64,000 bases of DNA from the NCBI RefSeq assembly GCF_030148435.1, contig NZ_JASBTN010000081.1, positions 62,001-126,000 on the forward strand, written 5' to 3'. The DNA comes from Aliiroseovarius sp. Lineage in GTDB: Bacteria > Pseudomonadota > Alphaproteobacteria > Rhodobacterales > Rhodobacteraceae. A model generated the notes under the pieces. That model worked only from the letters and a program-made list of their open reading frames with translations. It was not told the DNA's origin and searched no databases. Of the stretch, positions 1 through 9,139 are shown piece after piece (the stretch's first letter is position 1; each line of letters starts with the position of its first letter). The position numbers and the translations under genes are program-made.

Positions 1-297
1 CAACCCGCCGATGATCGCGCCCGACCAGCTGCCGGTCACGGCCATCATGCGCGCATCCTCGGGCCGCATCAGCCCCAAGAGCGATGCCCCCTGCACCCAG
101 ACCAGCGCGGTCGAGAAACACAGAAGCCAGACCGCGACCGAACTGTCGAGCATGCGGCGGGCGAACTCCACCGTCGCCGCGCGCAGGCAGAACCGCGACT
201 TTTGCGCTGCCACGCCGAAGACCACGCCGGTGATCAGGCCGAACAGAGCATTGGACGGGGCTTCGCCGATCCGCTCCACGATGGGCAGAATATCCAT
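1..297 (-). CDS. YeeE/YedE-family membrane transporter, N-terminal part (runs off the left end)
   Basis: Only the first 99 codons are in the window. The start ATG at 297-295 has a good ribosome binding site (GGGAGGAGAG) just upstream. The protein begins with hydrophobic segments and carries SRFC with Cys37, the signature of YeeE/YedE (sulphur transport, DUF395) proteins. Family members move thiosulfate or related sulfur compounds across the inner membrane using conserved cysteines. The gene is divergent from the MFS gene at 458. Substrate is not deducible from this fragment. Confidence 0.75.
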   Translation of the reverse strand, partial: MDILPIVERIGEAPSNALFGLITGVVFGVAAQKSRFCLRAATVEFARRMLDSSVAVWLLCFSTALVWVQGASLLGLMRPEDARMMAVTGSWSGAIIGGL

Positions 298-375
298 GTC
301 TCTCCTCCCTGCGTCCCCCGCCCGCGCAAGCCGTGCAGGTTTGCCGGGCATTCTCGCACGCCCGGCGGGCTGATC

Positions 376-420
376 CTTGATATAAATCATATCATATCGA
401 AATGCATGCATATGTTTTGC
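376..420. promoter_or_regulatory. AT-rich divergent promoter region with a 10-bp palindrome
   Basis: This AT-rich island stands in otherwise GC-rich DNA between two divergent transporter genes. It contains ATGCATGCAT (402-411), a perfect palindrome, and a run of ATAT-type half sites (380-397). It probably holds the promoter of one or both genes and a repressor site. The regulator is unknown; ArsR-type sulfur-responsive repressors often control YeeE genes, but that is inference. Confidence 0.35.
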
Positions 421-457
421 TCTCGCCCCGGAAGCAAATGAAGCGTATGGCGAAGTC

Positions 458-1699
458 ATGACCACGCGACACCACATCCTGACCCTGGCCGAGGCCAAGG
501 GACTGCCGCTCTGGCGCCGCCCGATCACCCTTTTGCTGCTGATGGCAGTGGCGATGCCGATTGCCTTCTCGACCTGGTCGGCGCTTCTGAACAACTGGGT
601 CATCGAGATGGTGGACTTCACCGGGGTCGAGATCGGCTGGCTGCACACGGTGCGCGAGATTCCCGGCTTTCTGGCCATTGGCGTGATTGCCCTGATGATG
701 CTGATGCGCGAGCAGGTGTTGGGCGTGGTCGCCCTGGGCCTTTTGGGCGTGGCCACGGCGCTGACCGCGCAATTCCCCAGCCTGGGCGGGATCCTGACCC
801 TGACCATGCTGAGCTCGATCGGGTTTCATTACTACGAGACCGTGAACCAGTCGCTGCAGCTTCAGTGGATCGAGAAATCCAAGGCGCCGCAGGTGCTGGG
901 CTGGATCACCGCGGTGGGCTCGGGCGCGTCGCTGTTGGCCTATGGTCTGCTGGTGCTGACCTGGAAGACGATGGGGCTGAGCTACAACACCGTCTACATG
1001 ATCGCCGGTGGCATCACCGCGCTGATCGCTGCCTTCTGTTTCTTCGCCTATCCGCAATTCGAAAGCCCCGAGCCGCAGTTGAAGCAGTTCGTGCTGCGCC
1101 GCCGCTACTGGCTCTATTACGCGCTGCAGGCCATGTCGGGTGCACGGCGACAGATCTTTACCGTTTTCGCCGCCTTCATGATGGTCGAACGCTTCGGCTT
1201 CGAAGTGCACGAAGTCACGGGGCTATTCATTGCGAACTTCATCGCCAACATGATCTTCGCCCCGCTGATGGGCAAGGCGGTGGCGCGCTGGGGGGAACGG
1301 CGTGCGCTGGCCTTCGAATATGTCGGGCTGGTGGTGGTTTTCCTGGCCTATGGCGGGATCTACTATTTCGGCTGGGGCGTGGTGCTGGCCGCCGCGCTCT
1401 ATGTCATCGACCACCTGTTCTTTGCCCTGGCCTTCGCACTGAAAACCTATTTCCAGAAAATCGCCGACCCGCAGGACATCGCGCCCACGGCGGCGGTGGC
1501 CTTTACCATCAACCATATTGCGGCGGTATTCCTGCCGGCGGCGCTGGGCTACCTCTGGGTGGTCTCTCCCGGGGCGGTTTTTGGCCTTGCTGCCGGCATG
1601 GCGGGAGTGTCGCTGTCGCTGGCCCTGATGATCCCACGTCACCCGGAAAAGGGGAACGAAACGGTATTCTCACGATTTGTTGCACAGGCGGCCGTGTAG
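458..1699 (+). CDS. Major facilitator superfamily transporter
   Basis: A 413-residue integral membrane protein with about 12 hydrophobic segments split into two halves by a basic central loop (around residues 200-225, with RRRYW), as in MFS permeases. The C-terminal half has the GKAVARWGERRAL loop, which resembles the MFS loop 8-9 motif. It should sit in the inner membrane and transport a small solute by secondary transport. No substrate motif was recognised. It is divergent from the YeeE/YedE gene, and msrA follows 51 bp downstream. The ATG at 458 has only a weak ribosome binding site. Confidence 0.8.
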   Translation: MTTRHHILTLAEAKGLPLWRRPITLLLLMAVAMPIAFSTWSALLNNWVIEMVDFTGVEIGWLHTVREIPGFLAIGVIALMMLMREQVLGVVALGLLGVATALTAQFPSLGGILTLTMLSSIGFHYYETVNQSLQLQWIEKSKAPQVLGWITAVGSGASLLAYGLLVLTWKTMGLSYNTVYMIAGGITALIAAFCFFAYPQFESPEPQLKQFVLRRRYWLYYALQAMSGARRQIFTVFAAFMMVERFGFEVHEVTGLFIANFIANMIFAPLMGKAVARWGERRALAFEYVGLVVVFLAYGGIYYFGWGVVLAAALYVIDHLFFALAFALKTYFQKIADPQDIAPTAAVAFTINHIAAVFLPAALGYLWVVSPGAVFGLAAGMAGVSLSLALMIPRHPEKGNETVFSRFVAQAAV

Positions 1700-1750
1700 A
1701 AAACCCGACCGCGGGCCGCTATCTTTTTTCCAGCGAACAGGGAGGCGCAG

Positions 1751-2398
<648 letters not shown>

Positions 2399-2480
2399 CC
2401 CGCCACCCCGACCCGGCGTGCTCACAAGGCCCGGTCGCACCTGCCCACCCCGCTGCGCCATGGGCGGCACCGGGGCCTTT

Positions 2481-2510
2481 CATCTTTCCGCAAATATCCT
2501 CGCCGAAGGC
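2481..2510 (+). repeat. Dispersed 30-bp intergenic repeat, copy 1
   Basis: The 30 bases here recur in inverted orientation at 21281-21310 with 29 of 30 identical; the single difference is at position 2490. The core reads CAAATATCCTCGCCGAAGGC. It lies in the 252-bp gap between msrA and prmA, which has no other recognisable feature. Similar gaggatatttgg-type sequences are, as I recall, common in Rhodobacteraceae intergenic regions, but their role is unknown to me. Confidence 0.8.
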
Positions 2511-2650
2511 ACGAATTCCGCCGAGCGAAGCGAGGCCATCCGCAACGGGCGACAAGCCGAAGGCGACGGCGGGCGGCGGGAGCCCCGGCTGCGCTTGACG
2601 CGCTGCCTGCACAGGTCTACGCCCCTTTCAACCACTGAAAGGACACGCCC

Positions 2651-3523
2651 ATGCCCACCTGGACCGCTCTCACCACCCTCTCCGGCAAGGATCAGGCCGA
2701 GGCGCTTGGCGCGGCGATGGAGCACCTCACCCCCGAGCCCACCGGCATCGGTGTGTTCGAAGTCGAAGACGACAGCGGCCTGTGGGAAGTGGGCGGTTAT
2801 TTCACCGGGGAACCGGACGCGGCGGGCCTGGCCCTGCTGGCCGCGATGCATGGTGCCAGGGATTTCACCGTCTCGGAGCTGCCGGAAGTGGACTGGGTCG
2901 CCCATGTGAAACGAGAGCTTGCCCCGGTCGAAGCCGGGCGTTTCTTTGTCTACGGCGCGCATGACGCCGACCGGCTGCCCGCCGACAAGATCGGCCTGTT
3001 GATCGAGGCCGCCATGGCCTTCGGCACCGGCCATCACGGCACGACGCTCGGCTGTCTGCGGGCGCTGGACCGGCTGGCGCAGGGCGGCTTCCACGGCCAT
3101 CGCGTTGCCGACATCGGCTGCGGCACCGCGGTGCTGGCCATGGCGGCGGCCCGGATCTGGCCGGAGCCGGTGCTGGCCGGGGACATCGACCAGGTGGCGG
3201 TGGACGTGGCAAGGGCCAACGTCGCGGCCAACGGCCTGGAGGGCCGCGTGACCTGTGTCGAAGCGGCGGGTTTCGATGCGCCCGCCTTGCGGGATGCAGC
3301 CCCCTTTGATCTTGTCTTCGCCAATATCCTGAAGGGCCCGCTGATCGGGCTTGCTCCTGAGATGGGCCGCTCTCTCCAGCCTGGCGGCTATGCGATTCTC
3401 TCGGGCATCCTGAATCCGCAGGCCGAGGAGGTGATCGCGGTTTATGCACGGAACGGGTTCAATCTGGTGCAACGCGAAGAGATTGTTGACTGGACCACGC
3501 TAACCTTGCAACGACAGTCCTGA
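2651..3523 (+). CDS. prmA: Ribosomal protein L11 methyltransferase
   Basis: SAM-dependent methylation of ribosomal protein L11. The 290-residue protein has a divergent N-terminal substrate-binding region (1-100), then FGTGHHGTT (PrmA signature), the SAM-binding motif VADIGCGTAVLAM, the acidic motif DIDQVAV and the NILKGPL block that corresponds to the NPPY-like catalytic loop of this family. The start is set by GAAAGGA upstream. It is cytoplasmic and probably monocistronic. The length is normal for PrmA. Confidence 0.93.
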   Translation: MPTWTALTTLSGKDQAEALGAAMEHLTPEPTGIGVFEVEDDSGLWEVGGYFTGEPDAAGLALLAAMHGARDFTVSELPEVDWVAHVKRELAPVEAGRFFVYGAHDADRLPADKIGLLIEAAMAFGTGHHGTTLGCLRALDRLAQGGFHGHRVADIGCGTAVLAMAAARIWPEPVLAGDIDQVAVDVARANVAANGLEGRVTCVEAAGFDAPALRDAAPFDLVFANILKGPLIGLAPEMGRSLQPGGYAILSGILNPQAEEVIAVYARNGFNLVQREEIVDWTTLTLQRQS

Positions 3524-3628
3524 ATTGGTTTAGGAAACAATCGGTTTCCTGCGCTTTGCCACATTCCTGCCGCATTTCGCCGTATTCTTGTCACTGTTGC
3601 TGGTGGGGGCTAGCAATGGGAGGCGAAG

Positions 3629-3988
3629 ATGGCGGACGCCAACTACGTCAGATTTAACAAACGGCTGCGTGATATCGACCGCAAGCACCGCAAAATGTCG
3701 CGGGGTTATGTTCAGCTGGTCGAACGTGACGGACTCCTCGTCCCTGTCTCGCGCCGCCCCGCCCGCCGTGGCTTTCCGTTCCGGGGTCTTCTGTTGATCC
3801 TGGCCGGTTTCCTCATATTCAAGGCCATCCTCCTGACCCATCTCGGTCCCATCACCTATGGAGAACGGGTCGAGAAACTGGCAGGTGGCACCGCGCTGGA
3901 ACAGGCCGGGGCCTGGGTGATGAGGGCGGATCCGGTCACGCTGTGGATCACACAGCAGGTCGAGCTGAAACTCGACGCGCTGCTCTGA
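3629..3988 (+). CDS. Conserved hypothetical protein with one membrane segment
   Basis: A 119-residue protein not assigned to a named family. The first 45 residues are strongly basic (many Arg and Lys), followed by one hydrophobic helix (about residues 49-68) and a 50-residue tail. This predicts a cytoplasmic basic N-terminus anchored to the inner membrane with a periplasmic C-terminus. GGGAGGCG lies just before the ATG. Codon use and GC fit the neighbours, so it is probably a real lineage-specific gene. Function unknown. Confidence 0.65.
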   Translation: MADANYVRFNKRLRDIDRKHRKMSRGYVQLVERDGLLVPVSRRPARRGFPFRGLLLILAGFLIFKAILLTHLGPITYGERVEKLAGGTALEQAGAWVMRADPVTLWITQQVELKLDALL

Positions 3989-4044
3989 CAAGAATGTGAA
4001 TGGACCCGACGGCCTGTCCCCGCCGGGTCCAACCTCTGAAATGA

Positions 4045-4076
4045 AAGGGCCGCCGCAGGCAATTGCGGCGGCCCTT
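4045..4076. terminator. Bidirectional transcription terminator
   Basis: A perfect 13-bp stem (AAGGGCCGCCGCA, 4045-4057, with its complement at 4064-4076) closes a 6-base loop. It lies between convergent genes ending at 3988 (+) and 4102 (-). A smaller hairpin with a GGACCCG stem (4002-4030) precedes it. The T tract is weak on both sides. Confidence 0.75.
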
Positions 4077-4101
4077 CGTTCCTCCCGTGCCAGGGCCAGG
4101 G

Positions 4102-4623
4102 CTATTGCACCCCAGGCAGGTCATAAGCCACGAGCCCCAGGCGCCGGGCGCTGTCCATGGTCAGGATGTCCGAGTTGAAGCCGGGCAGCTGGAACTGGCG
4201 AATGGCGCGGCGGGTGCGTGCATCCATCTCGCCGGTGATGGCGCCGCGATAGACCCCGCGCACTTCCAGCGCGCGTTGCACCGAGGCGATGAACTCGGGT
4301 GTCATCCGGGTGGGGCAGGGGACTTCGAAGAAGAACTCCCGCCGCGCCTGAACGATGCGCTGGCGGGTATCTGTCTGGTAGACCGCAGGCGTGATGATTG
4401 CCCCGTCCGCGGCGATCTGCGGCGGCTGCACCAGCACCTGTTCGGTTACGGTTTCGATCACGGCCGGTGTGACGTCCTTGCCGTAGCAGGCACCGTCGGC
4501 GGCATCGGGCGGGCCCTCGCCGGGGGCCAGAAGCGTGGCGCCTTCGGGGGCGGTCGGCAAGCCGGGGGCCGCGCAGGCACTCAAGGCGGCGATTGCCACC
4601 AGTGGGATCAATGGTCGGAACAT
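4102..4623 (-). CDS. Putative lipoprotein with a C-terminal peptidoglycan-binding-like domain
   Basis: The ATG at 4623 gives a 173-residue protein that opens with a lipoprotein signal ending in LSAC (Cys17). A longer reading from a GTG at 4704 would bury the signal, so the internal start is preferred. The C-terminal third (about residues 108-150) resembles the PG_binding_1 fold: VQRALEVRGVYRGAI, then TRRAIRQFQ. The protein is predicted to be exported and lipid-anchored, with a role at the cell wall. The middle region is Pro/Ala/Val rich and unassigned. Function beyond wall binding is unknown. Confidence 0.7.
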   Translation of the reverse strand: MFRPLIPLVAIAALSACAAPGLPTAPEGATLLAPGEGPPDAADGACYGKDVTPAVIETVTEQVLVQPPQIAADGAIITPAVYQTDTRQRIVQARREFFFEVPCPTRMTPEFIASVQRALEVRGVYRGAITGEMDARTRRAIRQFQLPGFNSDILTMDSARRLGLVAYDLPGVQ

Positions 4624-4660
4624 TCTGCTCGTACTCGGCTCTTTCTGGGACCGTTTAAAG

Positions 4661-4701
4661 CGTTCTGCCAAAAATCTGAAACATTGATCTTTGGCAGAAC
4701 G
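4661..4701. other. 12-bp perfect inverted repeat upstream of the lipoprotein gene
   Basis: CGTTCTGCCAAA (4661-4672) is repeated in inverted form at 4690-4701 with a 17-base AT-rich spacer. It lies 38-78 bases upstream of the lipoprotein start at 4623 and has no T tract on the leftward side, so it looks more like an operator or a structured leader than a terminator. Confidence 0.5.
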
Positions 4702-4842
4702 CACGAAACATCGATATGTTGTGCTGCGCCCCTCCTTATCCCTGCCTCAGGTGTAAGGCAGGACGCTTCGGCGGGACGATAGCCGCTTTCGGCGCGGCGG
4801 CCTAGACCCCGGCCGTGTGGATCGGCAGCCCTGTGCCGAAGC

Positions 4843-5589
4843 TCAGGTGAGGAGGCGCCAGAAGAACACCGCGCTCATGGAAAACCCCACGAGTGCGATC
4901 AGCGCGCGGACCAGGGCTTTCGGCAGCGCGCGGGCAATCGGTGCGCCGGCATAGCCGCCCAGGATTGCGGCGGCCATCATGACCAGGGCCAGATCCCACT
5001 CGACCAGTCCGCCCACCGCAAAGACTGCGACCGAGATGGCCGAAAGCGCAAAAGACAACCCGTTCTTGAGCCCGTTCATCTGGTGGATGTTCGCCATGCC
5101 CCAAAGCGCGAAGAGCGCCAGCAGGACGATGCCCAGCCCCCCGTTGAAATAGCCGCCGTAGATCGACACCAGAACAATCCCGCCGGCACCCTGCGGGGTG
5201 ATGCCCCGGCTATGATCCGCCGCCCAGGTGCGGAGGCGATCGCCGAACAGGAAGGCCAGCGTGGCGCCCAGCAGCAGGAAGGGTACGACCAGCGAGAACG
5301 CCTCGTTCGACGAGACCAGAAGCAGAAGCGATCCGATCAGCCCACCCAGCAGGGTCAGCCCGGTCAGGCGGATCAGCTGGCGCCGGTCAAACCGGGCAAG
5401 TTCTTCGCGAAACCCCAGCGCCCCGCCCAGATAGCCCGGAAACACCGCCACCGCGCTGGTGGCATTGGCCGCGACCGGGGGCACACCGATGAAAACGAGG
5501 GCGGGAAAGGTCAGGAATGTGCCGCCGCCGGCGATCGTGTTCAGCACGCCCGCGCCGAAGGCGGCGGCGAGAATGAGCAGAATGTCCAT
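4843..5589 (-). CDS. Sulfite exporter TauE/SafE family (TSUP) membrane protein
   Basis: A 248-residue integral membrane protein with about 8 hydrophobic helices. The TSUP signature is clear: the N-terminal GAGVLNTIAGGGTFLTFPAL segment and its internal counterpart GGYFNGGLGIVLLALFAL. The family exports organic or inorganic anions such as sulfite or sulfoacetate. The start at 5589 is chosen because GAAGGA lies upstream and the helix begins at once; an upstream extension of 32 residues is basic and unlike the family. The substrate cannot be told from sequence. Confidence 0.85.
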   Translation of the reverse strand: MDILLILAAAFGAGVLNTIAGGGTFLTFPALVFIGVPPVAANATSAVAVFPGYLGGALGFREELARFDRRQLIRLTGLTLLGGLIGSLLLLVSSNEAFSLVVPFLLLGATLAFLFGDRLRTWAADHSRGITPQGAGGIVLVSIYGGYFNGGLGIVLLALFALWGMANIHQMNGLKNGLSFALSAISVAVFAVGGLVEWDLALVMMAAAILGGYAGAPIARALPKALVRALIALVGFSMSAVFFWRLLT

Positions 5590-5629
5590 GGGGCGTCCTT
5601 CAGGTGCGCGTGGTGTCCGCTCCGGCCTA

Positions 5630-5998
5630 TCAGCCTGTCCGGTCGGTTTCCAGTCCACTTTCGGCAGCGGGGCGGGCCAGCTCATCCAGCATGGGCGAGA
5701 TATCCTCGATCACCTCGGCGATGATCTGCACCACCCCGCTTTCGCGTTGCAGCTTGCCGGTAACGCGCAGGCAGCGCCCCGAGACGACCGCGCGGCGGAA
5801 CCGCTCATAGGCCTGGCGCCAGACGATGATGTTGGAAATCCCGGTCTCGTCCTCCAGCGTCAGGAAGATCACCCCGTTCGCCGTGCCCGGCCGCTGGCGC
5901 ACAAGGACCAGCCCGGCCACGCAGACCCGCGCGCCGTTGGGCGGTTCGTTCAGGCGATCATGCGGCAGCGCATGTGGGGGGCGGGGCCAGGCGTGCAT
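5630..5998 (-). CDS. Stand-alone OB-fold protein equivalent to the C-terminal domain of error-prone DNA polymerase DnaE2 (ImuC)
   Basis: The 122-residue product matches only the C-terminal nucleic-acid-binding OB-fold of DnaE2: [15 protein letters not shown], then [19 protein letters not shown], a [11 protein letters not shown] strand and [13 protein letters not shown]. The polymerase, PHP and thumb domains (about 900 residues) are absent, because the ferredoxin gene starts only 126 bp upstream on the other strand. The ATG at 5998 is preferred over one at 6043 because the promoter and LexA box lie between them. The gene is probably expressed as a leaderless SOS-induced mRNA. Either a decayed dnaE2 remnant or a functional accessory protein; the intact frame and promoter favour the latter. 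Confidence 0.75.
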   Translation of the reverse strand: MHAWPRPPHALPHDRLNEPPNGARVCVAGLVLVRQRPGTANGVIFLTLEDETGISNIIVWRQAYERFRRAVVSGRCLRVTGKLQRESGVVQIIAEVIEDISPMLDELARPAAESGLETDRTG

Positions 5999-6000
5999 GA

Positions 6001-6034
6001 GAACATTATAGGAACATTTATCGAGGTAACACAA
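6001..6034 (-). promoter_or_regulatory. SOS promoter with LexA box for the OB-fold gene
   Basis: On the minus strand GTTC-CTATAAT-GTTC (6015-6001) is an exact alphaproteobacterial LexA site (GTTC-N7-GTTC). The -10 hexamer TATAAT (6010-6005) is inside the box, and TTGTGT (6034-6029) is a plausible -35 with an 18-base spacer. The expected transcription start is within a base of the A of the ATG at 5998, so the mRNA should lack a leader. LexA bound here would cover the -10 and block transcription. Confidence 0.82.
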
Positions 6035-6090
6035 CTGCGACATGGCAGGGGTCGCAAATCGGGCTGGCAGGGGTTATCTGGCTTGGCTAG

Positions 6091-6446
<356 letters not shown>

Positions 6447-6447
<1 letters not shown>

Positions 6448-7205
6448 TGCTTCGCGTGGCGCTCGTCGTTTTCTGGGCGCTGACACAGATCGAGCCGGTC
6501 CGGGCAGAGGGCAGCCCGGGCTGTGCCATCTCGATCACGGCCGCCGCCTATGATGGGCCGAGCGACCGCTATCCCCATGGTGCTTTGGGGGATCCACTGG
6601 AATGGACGGAACTGCGGTTGCAGGTCACACCTGCCGCCTCCTGTGGGCGCGAGACCACGGCATTGGTTCTGACCCTGCCCGAGGCGCTTGTATTCGAAGA
6701 CACCGCACCGCGTCTTGCTGATCTTGATGGCGATGGGCTTGCCGAAGTCATCACGGTCGAAAGCCACCAAATGAACGGTGCGCGTCTTGCGATATATGGC
6801 GCGGTTTCCGGGTCCGTTGTCCGGATCGCCGCCACCCCCTATATCGGCCGCCGGTTCCGCTGGCTGGCGCCGGTCGGCGGTGCGGATCTTGACGGGGACG
6901 GTGCGATGGAACTGGCCTATGTCGACCGTCCACATCTGGCGAAAACCTTGCGGGTCTGGCGGTTTCTCGACGGGCGGTTGTCTGAAGTGGCTTCGCTGGA
7001 AGGACTCACCAATCATGCGTTTGGTCAGACTGAAATCCTGGGAGGCATCCGGGATTGCGGATCCGGGCCCGAAGTAATCACGGCGGATGCAGGTTGGCAG
7101 AGGATCATGGCAACGCAGCTTATCGAAGGAAGGCTGAGCGCACGAGCTGTTCTGCCTGGGGCGGAACCCGCCCAGTTCGATGCCGCCCTGGCTTGCAAAG
7201 ACTGA
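6447..7205 (+). CDS. Secreted FG-GAP/VCBS-like repeat protein
   Basis: The 252-residue protein starts with a signal peptide (about 20 residues, ending near VRAEG). Two DLDGDG motifs followed by hydrophobic strands (DLDGDGLAEVITV and DLDGDGAMELAYV) mark FG-GAP/VCBS-type beta-propeller blades with calcium-binding loops. It should be periplasmic or extracellular. Four or more cysteines suggest disulfides. It is translationally coupled to the ferredoxin, but no joint function is evident. Family-level assignment only. Confidence 0.7.
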
Positions 7206-7260
7206 ACCCTACTTGTCTGAAATCTCTATACCTGCCACCTTCCGGGGAGGGGGTGGCGAA

Positions 7261-7626
7261 ATGCATTATTCAATCCTGTTGGAAGACGAAAACGGTGTGT
7301 CCTACTTCGTGGATCGCGAGGCTGACTTGCCGGAACAGGATTTTGTCCCTCCGGCCACGCCTCTGCTCATATCAGACGTGCTGCCTGCCTCGGGATTCGT
7401 TTTCCTGACGCTGCCAGTGGGTTGGAAGGGCATTCGGCACCGCTCTCCTCATCGCCAGATTGCCGCGATCCTGTCGGGCCGGTTCCGGGTCGAGGCAGGT
7501 TCGGGCGAGGCGCGCGAATTTACTTCCGGCGATCTGTTCTGGATGGAGGATACTACCGGGGAAGGCCACGCCTCGTCAGCAGAAGGTGGTGAACCGGTTA
7601 CGATGGTGATCACCCAGCTTTCCTGA
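7261..7626 (+). CDS. Small cupin-domain protein
   Basis: The ATG at 7261 follows a GGGGAGGGGG site and gives 121 residues; a longer reading from 7180 overlaps the previous gene and lacks a site. The pattern HRSPHRQIAAILSGRFRVE ... SGDLFWMED ... GHAS is that of a cupin barrel with possible metal ligands in the two His and the later His. Cytoplasmic. Substrate unknown; small cupins of this kind bind sugars, acids or metals. Confidence 0.7.
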   Translation: MHYSILLEDENGVSYFVDREADLPEQDFVPPATPLLISDVLPASGFVFLTLPVGWKGIRHRSPHRQIAAILSGRFRVEAGSGEAREFTSGDLFWMEDTTGEGHASSAEGGEPVTMVITQLS

Positions 7627-7634
7627 ATACGGGA

Positions 7635-8897
7635 TTACAGGGCGCGCCAGCCGATATCTGAGCGGTTGAACCCTTCGGGCCAGTCGATCCCCTTGACCAT
7701 CGCATAGGCCCGATCTCGTGCCTCGCGCAGGCTCTCGCCGCGCGCGGTCACGTTCAGGACCCGGCCGCCGGTGGCGGTGATCCGGCCGTCCTCGGCGGTG
7801 GTGCCCGCGTGAAAGACCATGTTCATGCTGTCCTCGGGCAGGGCGTCGAGCCCGTTGATCACGCTTCCCTTTTCATAAGGGCCCGGATAGCCGTTCGCGG
7901 CCATCACCACGGTGATCGCGTGATCGTCGGCCCAGTTCACCTGCGCCTCGTCCAGCCGCCCTTCGGCGCAGGCCAGCATCAGGTCCAGCGCCTGTGCGCC
8001 CAGGCGCATCATCAGCACCTGGCATTCGGGATCGCCGAAACGCACGTTGTATTCCACCAGGCGCGGCTGGCCGTCCTTGATCATCAGACCGGCATAGAGC
8101 ACACCCTTGTACGGGCTGCCGCGCCGGGCCATTTCAGCGACGGTCGGGTTGATGATTTCGTCCATCGCTTTTTGGGCGATCTGGTCGGTCAGAACCGGGG
8201 CGGGGGAATAGGCGCCCATGCCGCCGGTGTTCGGTCCGGTATCGCCGTCGCCGACGCGCTTGTGGTCCTGGGCGGTGCCGATCGGCAGGGCGGTCTTGCC
8301 GTCACAGAGGATGAAATAGGACGCCTCTTCGCCTTCCATGAATTCCTCGATCACCACCTCGGCGCCCGCGTCGCCGAACTCGCCGTCGAACATGTCATCG
8401 ATGGCCGCCAGCGCCTGGTCCAGTTCCATCGCCACGATCACGCCCTTGCCCGCGGCCAGACCGTCCGCCTTGACCACGATCGGCGCGCCCTGGGTGCGGA
8501 TGTACTCCTTGGCGGGCTCCGGCGCGGTGAACCGGGCGTAAGCTGCTGTGGGCGCGTTGGCCGCGTCGCAGATTTCCTTGGTGAAGGACTTGGAGGCTTC
8601 CAGGCGCGCCGCTTGCGCGGAAGGCCCGAAGACCAGGATACCAGCCTCCTCCAGCCGGTCCGCCACACCGACGGCCAGCGGGGCCTCGGGGCCGACGATG
8701 ACGAAGTCGATGGTGTTCTCCTGCGCGAAAGTCACCACCGCGTCGCCATCCATGATGTCGATCCCGGCGCATTCCGCGATCTCGTCCATGCCCGCATTGC
8801 CCGGCGCCACTATCAGCCGGTCGCATTTCGGGTTCTGCATCACCGCCCAGGCCAGGGCATGTTCGCGGCCGCCGCTGCCGAGAATGAGGATGTTCAT
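7635..8897 (-). CDS. purD: Phosphoribosylamine-glycine ligase
   Basis: Second step of purine synthesis: ATP-dependent joining of glycine to 5-phosphoribosylamine. The 420-residue protein has the N-terminal [12 protein letters not shown] motif, the ATP-grasp region with [11 protein letters not shown] and [12 protein letters not shown], and the family signature RFGDPECQ. Length is normal. Transcribed leftward as a single gene, divergent from xseA. Confidence 0.97.
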   Translation of the reverse strand: MNILILGSGGREHALAWAVMQNPKCDRLIVAPGNAGMDEIAECAGIDIMDGDAVVTFAQENTIDFVIVGPEAPLAVGVADRLEEAGILVFGPSAQAARLEASKSFTKEICDAANAPTAAYARFTAPEPAKEYIRTQGAPIVVKADGLAAGKGVIVAMELDQALAAIDDMFDGEFGDAGAEVVIEEFMEGEEASYFILCDGKTALPIGTAQDHKRVGDGDTGPNTGGMGAYSPAPVLTDQIAQKAMDEIINPTVAEMARRGSPYKGVLYAGLMIKDGQPRLVEYNVRFGDPECQVLMMRLGAQALDLMLACAEGRLDEAQVNWADDHAITVVMAANGYPGPYEKGSVINGLDALPEDSMNMVFHAGTTAEDGRITATGGRVLNVTARGESLREARDRAYAMVKGIDWPEGFNRSDIGWRAL

Positions 8898-9139
8898 GTG
8901 GGGAGGCTCCTGCCGAGAAAGTTCCGTTGGGGGTTTCTATGCTGCGTCTGCAGGATTCTCAAGCTTGGTGGCGCCGATTGAGAGCAACGGCGACCGTAAC
9001 CGGACTACGACCCGCCAATCGTGGGACGGGCCGCCACACTGGCTGGTTTCCCCGGTCACACAAGCCTGAGCCCTTTCCCTTGGCACCTGCCCGCCATAGG
9101 ATGGGCGGAACCCAGCAGGCAGGTCACACCGGAGCCCCC

